Shown here piece by piece: positions 1 to 6,260 of a DNA stretch of 8,319 nucleotides. The notes beneath the pieces were generated by a model that saw nothing but the letters and a program-made list of their open reading frames with translations, did no database searches and was not told the DNA's origin. The translations under genes were made by a program, and so were the position numbers. How positions within the stretch are numbered: the stretch's first letter is position 1; every line of letters starts with the position of its first letter. The DNA lies in contig DATIDP010000219.1 of the NCBI GenBank assembly GCA_035456265.1, positions 1 to 8,319 on the forward strand, given 5' to 3'. Origin of the DNA: DASUPK01 sp035456265. GTDB lineage: Bacteria > Actinomycetota > Thermoleophilia > Solirubrobacterales > 70-9.

Positions 1-1306
1 CCGGGTTGACGAGCAGCTGGAGGTACGCGATGGCGTCCTTGATCTCCGCGCGCTCGTAGAACTTCGTCCCCCCGATCACCTGGTACGGCAGCTCGTACCG
101 GACCAGGATGTCCTCGAGGACGCGGCTGTGCGCGTTGGTCCGGTAGAAGACCGCCACCTCGTCGCGGGAGAGCCCCTCCTTGTCGGTCAGCTCCTCGATC
201 TCCCCGGCGACGAAACGGGCCTCGGCGTGCTCGTCCTCGAGCTCCGCGACGTGGATCTTCTCGCCCTCCCCCAGGTCGGACCAGAGGTGCTTGCCGAGGC
301 GGCCGGTGTTGTGGGCGATCACCGCGTTGGCGGCGTCGAGGATCGTCTCCGTGGAGCGGTAGTTCTGCTCCAGCTTGACGACGGCCGCGTCGGGGAAGTC
401 CAGCTCGAACTCGAGGATGTTCCGGACCTCGGCTCCGCGGAACCCATAAATCGACTGATCCTCGTCGCCGACGACGGTCAGGTTCCCGTCCTCGCCGGTG
501 AGCAGCTGCAGCAGCCGGTACTGGGCGTGGTTGGTGTCCTGGTACTCGTCGACGAGTACCCAGCGGAAGCGCTCGCGATAGCGGCGGCGAACGTCCTCGA
601 AGAGCTCGAGCACGTTGACGGTCCGCATCAGCAGGTCGTCGAAGTCCATCGAGTTCGCCTCGAGCATCCGGCGCTCGTAGAGCCGGTAGGCCTGCCCGAC
701 CAGGTCCTCGAAGGGGCCACCCGCCTGCTCCTGGTAGGACTCGGCGTCGACCAGCTGATTCTTGGCGTCGGAGATGCGGGCCCGGATCGCCCGCGGCGGG
801 TAGCGCTTGGTGTCCACCTCGAGCTCCTCGAGGACCCGCTTCAGCATCCGCAGGGAATCCGCCTCGTCGTAGATCGTGAAGCGGGGCGTGTAGCCGAGCC
901 GCTCGGCCTCCATGCGGAGCAGCCGCGCGCAGGCTGCGTGGAAGGTCATCACCCACATCCGCCGCGAGACCCCGCCCACCAGCGAGGAGACCCGTTCGCG
1001 CATCTCGTCGGCGGCCTTGTTGGTGAAGGTGATCGCCAGGATCTGATTGGGATGCGCGAGCCCGGTCGCGAGCAGCCAGGCGATCCGGTGGGTGAGCGCT
1101 CGGGTCTTGCCCGACCCGGCGCCGGCGAGGATCAGCAGCGGCCCCTCGCCGAAGGTGACGGCCTCACGCTGCGGCCCGTTGAGATCCGCGAGCAGACGCT
1201 CGATCTGGTCGGCGCCGGCCTCGATCGGCGCGCCGCGCGCCCCCTGGGGCGCCTCGCCGGCCTCCTCCTCCGGGGCGACCTTCAATTCCTCCTGTCCACG
1301 GGCCAC
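1..1306 (-). CDS. pcrA: UvrD/PcrA-type ATP-dependent DNA helicase, C-terminal part missing
   Basis: This is a superfamily 1A 3'-5' DNA helicase, a family that unwinds DNA in nucleotide excision and mismatch repair and strips proteins from DNA. The first 435 residues are present; family members are usually 700-800 residues, so the rest lies beyond the left edge. Motifs seen in order are a Q motif (LNGPQREAV, about 42-50), Walker A (AGAGSGKT, 61-68), motif Ia (ITFTNKAADEM, from 92), Ib (TFHAAC, from 121), the Walker B box DEYQDTN (253-259), motif III (VVGDEDQSIYGFRGA, 278-292), motif IV (LEQNYRST, 312-319) and the following YRTNAHSR segment (388-395). The DEYQD box and NYRST favour PcrA/UvrD over Rep or RecB, but the split between PcrA and UvrD is only naming. 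The GTG start at 1306 lies 28 bp after the cysE stop and has no Shine-Dalgarno site. An in-frame TTG at 1285 sits too close to an AGGAGG to use it well. About 40 acidic, Ala-rich residues precede the Q motif. Probably co-transcribed with cysE and cysK. Confidence 0.95.
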   Translation of the reverse strand, partial: MARGQEELKVAPEEEAGEAPQGARGAPIEAGADQIERLLADLNGPQREAVTFGEGPLLILAGAGSGKTRALTHRIAWLLATGLAHPNQILAITFTNKAADEMRERVSSLVGGVSRRMWVMTFHAACARLLRMEAERLGYTPRFTIYDEADSLRMLKRVLEELEVDTKRYPPRAIRARISDAKNQLVDAESYQEQAGGPFEDLVGQAYRLYERRMLEANSMDFDDLLMRTVNVLELFEDVRRRYRERFRWVLVDEYQDTNHAQYRLLQLLTGEDGNLTVVGDEDQSIYGFRGAEVRNILEFELDFPDAAVVKLEQNYRSTETILDAANAVIAHNTGRLGKHLWSDLGEGEKIHVAELEDEHAEARFVAGEIEELTDKEGLSRDEVAVFYRTNAHSRVLEDILVRYELPYQVIGGTKFYERAEIKDAIAYLQLLVNP

Positions 1307-1334
1307 GGGCCTAGGATAGGCGCGGCCCAAGCGG

Positions 1335-2072
1335 CTACCCGCCCGCTGAGCTCGGCCCCTGCTTCGGCCTCAGCTCGGTGACCTCGGCCTCCTCCGCCTC
1401 CTCGCCGGTAAGGCGCGCCAGCCGCTGCTCGACGTCGGTCAGCCGGCGGGAGAGCTCCTTCATCGCCTCCGCGATCGGATCCGGCAGGTGGATCCAGTCG
1501 GTGTCCGGGCCCTCGACCTTCCTGCCCTCGACCCGGACAGGATGTCCGGGATTCCCGACCACCGTGGTGTGATCGGGGACGTCCTCGATCACCACGGTGT
1601 TGGCTCCCACCTTGGCATTCCGGCCGACCGTGACCGGGCCGAGCAGCTTGGCGCCCGAGCCGACGGTGACGTCGTCCTCGAGCGTCGGATGCCGCTTCCC
1701 GCGGGCGAATCCGGTGCCGCCCAGCGTGACGCCCTGGTAGAGCGTCACGCGGTCCCCGATCTCCGCGGTCTCGCCGATCACGACACCCGAGCCGTGGTCG
1801 ATGAAGAAGTCCGAGCCGACCGTGGCGGCCGGGTGGATCTCGACGCCCGTCACCGCTCGGCTCGTGTAGGCGATCGTCCGCGGAATGAGCGGGACATCGG
1901 CCTCCCAGAGGGCGTGCGCGACGCGGTGCGCGAGCAGCGCCTGAACCCCGGCCCAGCCGGTGAGGATCTCGAGCGTGCCGATGCCGCGAGCAGCGGGGTC
2001 GCGCTCGCGAGCGGAGGCGACATCCGCCGAGATCTCCTTCGTCACGCGTCTGAGCGTGCCCAGACCAAGCAT
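1335..2072 (-). CDS. cysE: Serine O-acetyltransferase
   Basis: This cytoplasmic enzyme acetylates L-serine with acetyl-CoA to give O-acetylserine, the first committed step of cysteine synthesis. The 245-residue protein has a helical N-terminus (LRRVTKEISADV, then the ERDPAAR signature at 23-29), followed by a left-handed beta-helix of hexapeptide repeats from about 76 to 175. The active-site segment is FFIDHGSGVVIGETAEIGD, with the Asp92-His93 catalytic pair; LYQGVTLGGT (111-120), GKRHPTLED (125-133) and the NPG turn (174-176) are also standard. It is the short type, without the long N-terminal domain of the Escherichia coli enzyme. The tail after residue 190 is unusual: it has WIHLPDPI, a heptad-like helix, an acidic stretch, and ends in SSAGG rather than the terminal Ile that docks CysE into CysK in the classic complex. 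The ATG at 2072 follows the cysK stop by 27 bp and has no visible Shine-Dalgarno site. The start fits the family N-terminus. Confidence 0.95.
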   Translation of the reverse strand: MLGLGTLRRVTKEISADVASARERDPAARGIGTLEILTGWAGVQALLAHRVAHALWEADVPLIPRTIAYTSRAVTGVEIHPAATVGSDFFIDHGSGVVIGETAEIGDRVTLYQGVTLGGTGFARGKRHPTLEDDVTVGSGAKLLGPVTVGRNAKVGANTVVIEDVPDHTTVVGNPGHPVRVEGRKVEGPDTDWIHLPDPIAEAMKELSRRLTDVEQRLARLTGEEAEEAEVTELRPKQGPSSAGG

Positions 2073-2099
2073 GTTCCGAAGCTTAGGGAGGAGCGGTCG

Positions 2100-3056
2100 T
2101 CAGGCCGGGGCGAAAAACGGCAGCGACATGTAGCGCTCGCCCGAGTCCGGGACGATCACCACGATCCGCTTGCCCGCCATCTCCTCGCGGGCCGCCAGAT
2201 CGAGGGCGGCCCGGACCGCGGCCCCCGCCGAGATGCCGATCAGGAGGCCCTCGCGCTGCGCCGAGGCCCGTGCCGTGTCGAGCGCGTCCTCGTCGCTCAC
2301 CCGAACGATCTCGTCGATCACCTCGCGGTCCAGGACGTCGGGCACGAAGCCGGGACCGATCCCCTGGATCTTGTGGGGGCCGGGCTGGTTGCCCGAGAGG
2401 ACGGCGGATGCCGCCGGCTCGACGGCGATCACCCGGATCCCGGGCCGCCGCTCCTTGAGCACCTGCCCGACTCCCGTGATCGTGCCGCCGGTGCCGACAC
2501 CGGCCACGAAGGCGTCCACCTCGCCGTCGAGGTCGCGCCAGATCTCCTCTGCGGTCGTGCGGCGGTGGATCTCGGGGTTCGCCGGATTGGAGAACTGCTG
2601 CGGGATGAAGCCGTCGTGCTCCTCGGCCAGGCGCTTGGCGAGCTCGACCGCCTCGTTCATCCCTCCCAGCGACGGCGTCTCGTGGACCTCCGCGCCGTAG
2701 GTGCGGAGCAGTGCCGTGCGCTCGCGGCTCATGCCCTCGGGCAGCGTCAGGATCAGCCGGTAGTCGCGCGCGGCGGCGACGAGCGCCAGCGCGATCCCCG
2801 TGTTGCCGCTGGTCGGCTCGACGATCACCGAGCGGCCAGGCTCGATCAGGCCGTCGCGCTCGGCCGCGTCGATCATCGCCACGCCGATGCGGTCCTTCAC
2901 GGACCCGCCCGGATTGGAGAACTCGAGCTTGGCGACCACCTGGCCCGGCAGGTCGGCACCGAGGCGAGGCAGCGCCACGAGCGGCGTGTTGCCCACGACC
3001 GCGGAGCTCTCGGCGCCGACGCGGAGTGTGGTTGCGGTCCCGTTCGACCCGGCCAT
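2100..3056 (-). CDS. cysK: Cysteine synthase (O-acetylserine sulfhydrylase)
   Basis: This fold-type II PLP enzyme combines O-acetylserine with sulfide to make L-cysteine in the cytoplasm. At 318 residues it is near family length. Visible motifs are the PLP-lysine site NPGGSVKDR (Lys54), the substrate loop TSGNTG (82-87), the PLP phosphate loop GVGTGGT (186-192), GISAGAA with Ser276 expected to contact the pyridine nitrogen, and the PDSGERYMS end (303-311). About 20 extra residues precede the conserved VGNTPLV segment. The ATG at 3056 is preceded by an in-frame TAG four codons upstream, so the start cannot be much earlier. No Shine-Dalgarno site is present, so leaderless translation is possible. 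CysK, CysM and cystathionine beta-synthase-like enzymes share these motifs; the cysE gene directly downstream supports cysK. The pair is in the order cysK-cysE and is likely one transcript with the helicase gene. I see no cysteine-responsive operator. Confidence 0.95.
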   Translation of the reverse strand: MAGSNGTATTLRVGAESSAVVGNTPLVALPRLGADLPGQVVAKLEFSNPGGSVKDRIGVAMIDAAERDGLIEPGRSVIVEPTSGNTGIALALVAAARDYRLILTLPEGMSRERTALLRTYGAEVHETPSLGGMNEAVELAKRLAEEHDGFIPQQFSNPANPEIHRRTTAEEIWRDLDGEVDAFVAGVGTGGTITGVGQVLKERRPGIRVIAVEPAASAVLSGNQPGPHKIQGIGPGFVPDVLDREVIDEIVRVSDEDALDTARASAQREGLLIGISAGAAVRAALDLAAREEMAGKRIVVIVPDSGERYMSLPFFAPA

Positions 3057-3109
3057 TCGAGAAAACTAGCGTAAGCGGGTCAGGTTTCGGGTGATTCCCG
3101 CTGCCGCCG

Positions 3110-3607
3110 CTACCCCTGGGCCTCGTCCGGCCGCGGTCCTCGCGGCACGACCAGCGGCAGGACGTACCAGAGAAGCCCGTAGACGACGAAGGCCAGCACG
3201 CCGCTCACGATCGTCAACGTCGGGCTGTAGATGAAGTCGGCGATCAGCATCACCGCGCCCGTCATCGCCAGGCCGAGGAAACCAAGACCCGCGATCGACA
3301 TGGCGTTGGAGGCTCGGAGGATCCGCTCCTTGTCCAGCTGGCGGAAGCGCAGCCGGTGCCAGGCGGACGGTGCGACGAGCAGCGCCAGGGAGACCGCCGT
3401 GAGGGCCATCACCACGAAGAAGAGGGCCCGCTGGAAGTCCGTCGTGCGCGAGAACCCCTGCGCGAACGGAACCGCGAGCAGGAACGCGAACAGCACCTGC
3501 ACGCCGGGGAGCGCGACTCGCAGCTCGTTGAGGAGCTCGATCAGCTCGCGGCTGACGCGTTCCTTGTGGTCCTCGTCCCCTCGGCTCTCACTCCCTTGAT
3601 CCGCCAC
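3110..3607 (-). CDS. DUF6328-like four-helix membrane protein
   Basis: This is an integral membrane protein of unknown function. After a charged N-terminus comes SRELIELLNELRVALPGVQ, which I recognise as the hallmark of DUF6328 proteins, widespread in actinomycetes. Four hydrophobic helices follow: one beginning at VALPGVQVLFAFLLAVPF, a second around ALFFVVMALTAVSLALLV, a third around SIAGLGFLGLAMTGAVMLI, and a fourth from LTIVSGVLAFVVYGLLWYV. The C-terminus is short and charged. The frame stays open upstream to a TTG at 3679, but that extension is Pro/Trp/Arg-rich and has no ribosome site. A GAGG lies 13 bases before the GTG at 3607 and 7 bases before a TTG at 3613. Either could be the start, a difference of two residues; I chose GTG. 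The stop is 53 bp upstream of cysK on the same strand with no obvious terminator between, so read-through into cysK is possible. The family assignment is from memory of the signature; the function is unknown. Confidence 0.82.
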   Translation of the reverse strand: MADQGSESRGDEDHKERVSRELIELLNELRVALPGVQVLFAFLLAVPFAQGFSRTTDFQRALFFVVMALTAVSLALLVAPSAWHRLRFRQLDKERILRASNAMSIAGLGFLGLAMTGAVMLIADFIYSPTLTIVSGVLAFVVYGLLWYVLPLVVPRGPRPDEAQG

Positions 3608-3685
3608 GGGCAACCACTTCCCTCTCGGAGCGGGGCTTAATCCCGAAGCGGACGTACAGGGGATCCCCCAACGCGCCAAGGACAG

Positions 3686-4060
3686 TCAGTCGAGTTCGCG
3701 CTCGCGCTCACTGGCGCGTTCTCCGTGGAACTCGGAGGCACGCTGCTCGCGCTCGGCGCGTTGCTCGGCCTCGGCGGCGCGCCGCTCACGCGCCTCCGCC
3801 TCCCTGGCGTGTTTTTCGGCAGCCGCCGCGTGCTCGCTCGCAGCCTCACGTTCGCGCTCGGCCTCGTCCTGTTTCTCCGTCGCCGTTACGGCGTGGGCCT
3901 CGGCCTCCTGCTGATGGCCGGCCACCTCACTGCGGAGCCGTTCGCGCTCGAGCTCGCGCTCCCGACGACGCTTCTCTGCCCAGCGCTGGAAGCCCACCAG
4001 CAGGACCGCGACGACGAGTACGACGGCGATCACGATGACGATTACGGCGATCGTTGACAC
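3686..4060 (-). CDS. Membrane-anchored charged coiled-coil protein
   Basis: A single hydrophobic helix at the N-terminus (STIAVIVIVIAVVLVVAVLL) is followed by Arg-rich residues and then about 90 residues made almost only of Ala, Glu, Arg, Gln and His. This looks like a long charged alpha-helix or coiled coil on the cytoplasmic side. I recall short actinobacterial proteins of this layout, all of unknown function. The start is uncertain: the frame is open back to a GTG at 4138, but the extra 26 codons have clearly poorer G/C at third positions, while from the GTG at 4060 the codons become typical. Relatives I recall also begin directly with the hydrophobic helix. Neither start has a Shine-Dalgarno site. 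The gene precedes the DUF6328-like gene on the same strand, so the two may be co-expressed. The low-complexity sequence makes any database match here weak evidence. Confidence 0.7.
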   Translation of the reverse strand: MSTIAVIVIVIAVVLVVAVLLVGFQRWAEKRRRERELERERLRSEVAGHQQEAEAHAVTATEKQDEAEREREAASEHAAAAEKHAREAEARERRAAEAEQRAEREQRASEFHGERASERERELD

Positions 4061-4393
4061 GAGGAGTTCGTACCCCGGAAACCGTCGACGCACACTCGAA
4101 ATGAGTCCCGTACCCCTCGGACGCCCGGCAACGCTCACTCGTGTACAGGCGAGGGAACGCTTGGGCGGAGGCGAAGGAACGCATGGGCTTACAGCACTGG
4201 TGGCCTATCCCGACGCGCGGGTGGCGGCGCGAGCGCGATCGCCGGCAAGCTGCTGCTCGGCGTCGGCGCAGACATCGAGCCAGCCAAGGGCCCACCCCCG
4301 GCAGACGAGCCACCCGAGGGCCCACCCCCCGGAAGCGGGCATCAGCTGCCGACAACGGTCGAGGGTGAGGTTGCGTCTTGGGCAGCTGCCGTT
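4061..4393. other. 333-bp stretch without a confident gene; coding-like ghost
   Basis: This gap lies between the coiled-coil gene and the zinc-ribbon gene. On the plus strand the frame beginning at 4142 has no stop until 4783, yet no ATG, GTG or TTG before 4571. From 4226 to about 4340 this frame has G/C-rich third positions and reads like part of a protein: a hydrophobic bit (AIAGKLLLGVGADI) followed by two copies of a Pro/Glu/Gly motif. From 4394 onward it is simply the antisense of the zinc-ribbon gene. It may be a gene relic or chance. A 10-bp perfect palindrome, GGCAGCTGCC, sits at 4381-4390, just past the zinc-ribbon stop. No promoter or RNA gene is evident. Confidence 0.4.
4277..4332 (+). 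repeat. Imperfect 30-bp direct repeat, two copies
   Basis: GAGCCAGCCAAGGGCCCACC at 4277-4296 recurs as GAGCCACCCGAGGGCCCACC at 4307-4326, a 30-bp period with two mismatches over those 20 bases. In the coding-like plus frame, each copy reads as EP-x-x-GPPP. The 30-bp period is a multiple of three, which fits repeat growth inside a coding frame. Confidence 0.6.
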
Positions 4394-4702
4394 TCAGACG
4401 AGGCGGCGACGGCGAGCGTTGAAATCCTCGGGGAGGATGTTGTCGGTCGCGAGGGCGGCCGCGAACCGATCGACTTCCTCTTTCATGTTGGCGCGGATGA
4501 CGGCGCGCAGGTCCTCAATGAGCTCCCGGCCACCGCGGTTGAGCTCCTCGTCGTAGCTGCCGACCTCGGTATGGGAGTAGTCGCCCTGCCCCCACCACTC
4601 GCACTCTGGGCAGCGGAGCTCGACGTGCCAGTCGCCGTCACCCTGCTGATGCCAGTTGACGGGCTGGACCAGAATCGAGTCGCAGTTCGGGCAGCGGTGC
4701 AT
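4394..4702 (-). CDS. Small zinc-ribbon protein of unknown function
   Basis: This 102-residue protein begins MHRCPNC and carries two Cys-x2-Cys pairs (Cys4/Cys7 and Cys31/Cys34, in RCPECEWWG), the layout of a zinc ribbon that likely binds one Zn2+. The rest (about 45-90) is predicted helical and charged, with a DRFAAALATDNILPEDF end and an Arg-rich tail. I recall many actinobacterial proteins of this length and plan, usually annotated only as hypothetical. The ribbon could bind nucleic acid or protein; no catalytic motif is seen. The frame runs upstream to an ATG at 4738 and much further, but Cys4 so close to the ATG at 4702, a G-rich run (GGGGAA) about 7 bases before it, and the family N-terminus favour 4702. 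It is divergent from the rhodanese gene, with an inverted repeat at 4745-4765 in the shared upstream region that could be an operator. Confidence 0.85.
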   Translation of the reverse strand: MHRCPNCDSILVQPVNWHQQGDGDWHVELRCPECEWWGQGDYSHTEVGSYDEELNRGGRELIEDLRAVIRANMKEEVDRFAAALATDNILPEDFNARRRRLV

Positions 4703-4744
4703 GCCATTCCCCGGCTGCTTTTCGCTCTGAAGACCCATGCGTGC

Positions 4745-4765
4745 TACAGGCGTCGGCCGCCTGTA
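4745..4765. promoter_or_regulatory. 8-bp inverted repeat upstream of the zinc-ribbon gene
   Basis: TACAGGCG and CGCCTGTA are perfect inverted copies separated by TCGGC. The element starts 43 bp upstream of the zinc-ribbon start, within the region shared with the divergent rhodanese gene. It could be a repressor site or a hairpin in the zinc-ribbon mRNA leader. A direct repeat of GGGGTGGA lies just to its right (about 4785-4810). The role is inferred from position only. Confidence 0.4.
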
Positions 4766-4908
4766 TCCGGAGAAGCGCCGTAGGGGGTGGAATGGGTACG
4801 GGGTGGACCGCATCTTGTGGTCGTCAGGTGGGCGCCCGTGCGGAAGACCCGGTCCCGCCGCCCCAAGCGTCCCCCGATAAATTGACGGCAGTGGAGGGAT
4901 CTCACGTA

Positions 4909-5196
4909 GTGGCGCGATCTCTTGAGCCCGAGGCGGCCTGGGGCGCGGTGCAGCTCGGCTTTGCGGAGATTCTCGATCTGAGGACCGAGCTCGAGCGTCG
5001 TCGCTACGGAGCCCCGCCTGGGGCGAGACCGGTCTCGCTCGCCAAACACATCGTAAGTCCGGAGGGGCCGGGCGCCATCTACCTCTGTCAACACGCCATC
5101 CGCTCGAAGGCGACCCTGCGCCGGGGTGCGGCCGAGGTCGCGGGCGGCTTTGCCGCGTGGAAGGAGGCTGGACTTCCGGTCGAGGAGGTCGATTAG
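4909..5196 (+). CDS. Single-domain rhodanese-like sulfurtransferase
   Basis: This 95-residue protein is one rhodanese domain, a family that carries sulfur as a cysteine persulfide. Seen are the LDLRTELERRRYGAPPGA segment (22-39, the usual strand and PGA turn), the active-site loop CQHAIR with Cys60, and the AGGFAAWKEAGLPVE end (78-92). The loop keeps the six-residue Cys-x4-Arg spacing typical of small rhodaneses, but has Ala where Gly is usual (CxxGxR). The GTG start at 4909 is 10 bases after GGAGGG; an in-frame GTG at 4891 has no ribosome site, and the frame further upstream reads as low-quality sequence. The protein is cytoplasmic with no signal peptide. It is transcribed away from the zinc-ribbon gene. 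The cysteine genes lie about 2 kb to the left, a possible functional link through sulfur but not an operon. The natural sulfur donor and acceptor cannot be told. Confidence 0.88.
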   Translation: MARSLEPEAAWGAVQLGFAEILDLRTELERRRYGAPPGARPVSLAKHIVSPEGPGAIYLCQHAIRSKATLRRGAAEVAGGFAAWKEAGLPVEEVD

Positions 5197-5590
5197 CGCG
5201 CGGCTGGCACGCGAGATAGTGGCCGGGCCGTCGTCGCACGAGAACCCCTTCCGAATACCGGGTCTCGGGGACCGGCCCTTGATCTCCGCTCAGGGAATCA
5301 GGTGTGGTAGGTCTGCGACGGGAGGGCGCCAACCCGCTCAGAACAAGGGGTCGGGCCCCTCGTTCGCCAGCCGTTCGCCAGTTGGTGCACCAGTCAGCTC
5401 CGAATAGCCCCTTTTCGTCCGGCGCGCAGCCCGACGGCTTCAAGGGGAGGAACCGACGCTAGGGGCGTACAGGTAACCGAGCCTTGACACTGAAACAACC
5501 GTAAGGGAGAGTCCAGCGCCATTGAACTTGTCGGGGGCGTGTACTTGGGATCACGGAGGACCGCCCCGGCCTCGCAGGAAGGGAGAGTCC
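5197..5590. other. 394-bp intergenic leader region
   Basis: I see no gene here. It contains a short GC hairpin (AGGGG, loop TCGGG, CCCCT, 5346-5360) that could end the rhodanese transcript but lacks a T run, and a near-tandem CGTTCGCCAG repeat (5361-5381). It also has a possible promoter (5484-5512) and a GGGGCG/CGCCCC pair (5534-5539, 5562-5567) that could fold in the leader of the next gene. The motif AAGGGAGAGTCC occurs twice, at 5503-5514 and 5579-5590; the second copy carries the ribosome site of the gene starting at 5591. No tRNA or known riboswitch was recognised. Confidence 0.45.
5484..5512 (+). promoter_or_regulatory. Possible sigma-70-type promoter for the Ala-repeat surface gene
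   Basis: A consensus -35 box TTGACA (5484-5489) is followed after 17 bp by GAGAGT (5507-5512), a poor -10 box with three of six matches. If used, the leader would be about 70 nt. The call rests mainly on the -35 match. Confidence 0.3.
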
Positions 5591-6151
5591 ATGAGTAGGT
5601 TCAGAAATGCGCGTCCGTCTCCGGCGATGATCGTCGCGGTGACGGCTCTGGTCGTCGCCGTCGTCGGCACCGCGATGGCGGCACCGACCGCGATCGAAAG
5701 CGTGCTCAACAAGAAGGAGAAGAAGCAGACCAAGGCGATCGCCAAGAACCAGGCCAACAGCCAGATCACCCAGCGGGCGCCTGGGCTGTCGGTGGCCAAC
5801 GCGAATACAGCGAACACCGCGACGAACGCGAACCAGGCGAACACTGCTACCAGCGCCGAGACCGCGGCCAACGCGGAAGCGCTCAGCGGCAACACAGTTG
5901 TGGGCGAGGGCGACCTCGACGGCCCCGGCCTCGTCACGAATAGCAGCTGCACCCCGATCTCCAAGCCGGTTCCCGGCGCGCAGGCGGGCGACCACGTCGT
6001 GCTGACCCCGCCGAGCGGCTGGCCCACCTATGAGATCAACCTGACCGCGCGAGTGACCGCTGACACGGTCACCTACGAGATCTGCAACCAGAGCGGTACG
6101 AACCAGAACTTCGGCACCTCACCCCCGCTGAGATTCCTGGTCCTCAGGTAG
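5591..6151 (+). CDS. Exported or membrane-anchored Ala-triplet-repeat surface protein
   Basis: This 186-residue protein has a short basic start and a hydrophobic helix (about 12-30, MIVAVTALVVAVVGTAMAAP), so it is exported or membrane-anchored; AMA-AP could be a signal peptidase site. A Lys-rich stretch follows (41-52). Then comes a striking region, 68-98, with Ala at every third residue (71, 74, 77 through 95), mostly with Asn and Thr between. The C-terminal part (about 119-186) has two cysteines (120, 165), a VPGAQAGDHVVLTPP segment and a VTYEICNQSGT segment, resembling a small beta-sandwich domain I associate with surface or fibre-like proteins of Solirubrobacterales. No enzyme motif is visible. 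The ATG at 5591 has GGGAGAG five bases upstream; the frame extends back to a TTG at 5522, but without a ribosome site. A strong terminator lies 27 bp after the stop, so it is probably a single-gene transcript. The function is unknown; a wall or surface role is inferred. Confidence 0.85.
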   Translation: MSRFRNARPSPAMIVAVTALVVAVVGTAMAAPTAIESVLNKKEKKQTKAIAKNQANSQITQRAPGLSVANANTANTATNANQANTATSAETAANAEALSGNTVVGEGDLDGPGLVTNSSCTPISKPVPGAQAGDHVVLTPPSGWPTYEINLTARVTADTVTYEICNQSGTNQNFGTSPPLRFLVLR

Positions 6152-6177
6152 GTCGAACATCCGACCGGACGTCGACG

Positions 6178-6201
6178 AGCGGCCCGCCTCGGCGGGTCGC
6201 T
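6178..6201 (+). terminator. Hairpin terminator after the Ala-repeat gene
   Basis: AGCGGCCCGC and GCGGGTCGCT pair over 10 bp with one G-U wobble, around the loop CTCG. It starts 27 bp past the stop codon. There is only a weak T content afterwards (TCTCG), so it is a GC-hairpin type terminator as is common in actinomycetes. A smaller hairpin (GGTCG/CGACC, 6151-6166) precedes it. Confidence 0.65.
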
Positions 6202-6260
6202 CTCGCGTGGCGACGCGCCGGTCGGTTCGCACCGAGATGTGGCGCGATACTGCGTGGGCG

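Noticed and set aside
1309..1321. GCCTA-GGA-TAGGC inverted repeat between cysE and the helicase gene
   Set aside because: The arms are only 5 bp and the element is isolated; a chance dyad of this size is expected in a window this long.
128..1381. 417-codon open frame on the plus strand
   Set aside because: It is the antisense of the helicase gene. Its Val/Leu/Gly/Asp/Arg-heavy translation is typical of a shadow in GC-rich DNA, while the minus strand carries every SF1 helicase motif in order.
1488..3074. 528-codon open frame on the plus strand
   Set aside because: It lies opposite cysE and cysK. The translation is Arg/Asp/His-rich without a domain, and the minus frames have unmistakable enzyme motifs.
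5346..5360. Rhodanese terminator (AGGGG-TCGGG-CCCCT)
   Set aside because: It is about 150 bp past the stop, only 5 bp of stem, and is not followed by Ts, so it is mentioned only as a small hairpin.
4394..5443. 349-codon open frame on the minus strand that includes the zinc-ribbon protein at its end
   Set aside because: Only the last 102 codons look like protein. The upstream part crosses the antisense of the rhodanese gene and is Pro/Arg-rich, so the long start is spurious.
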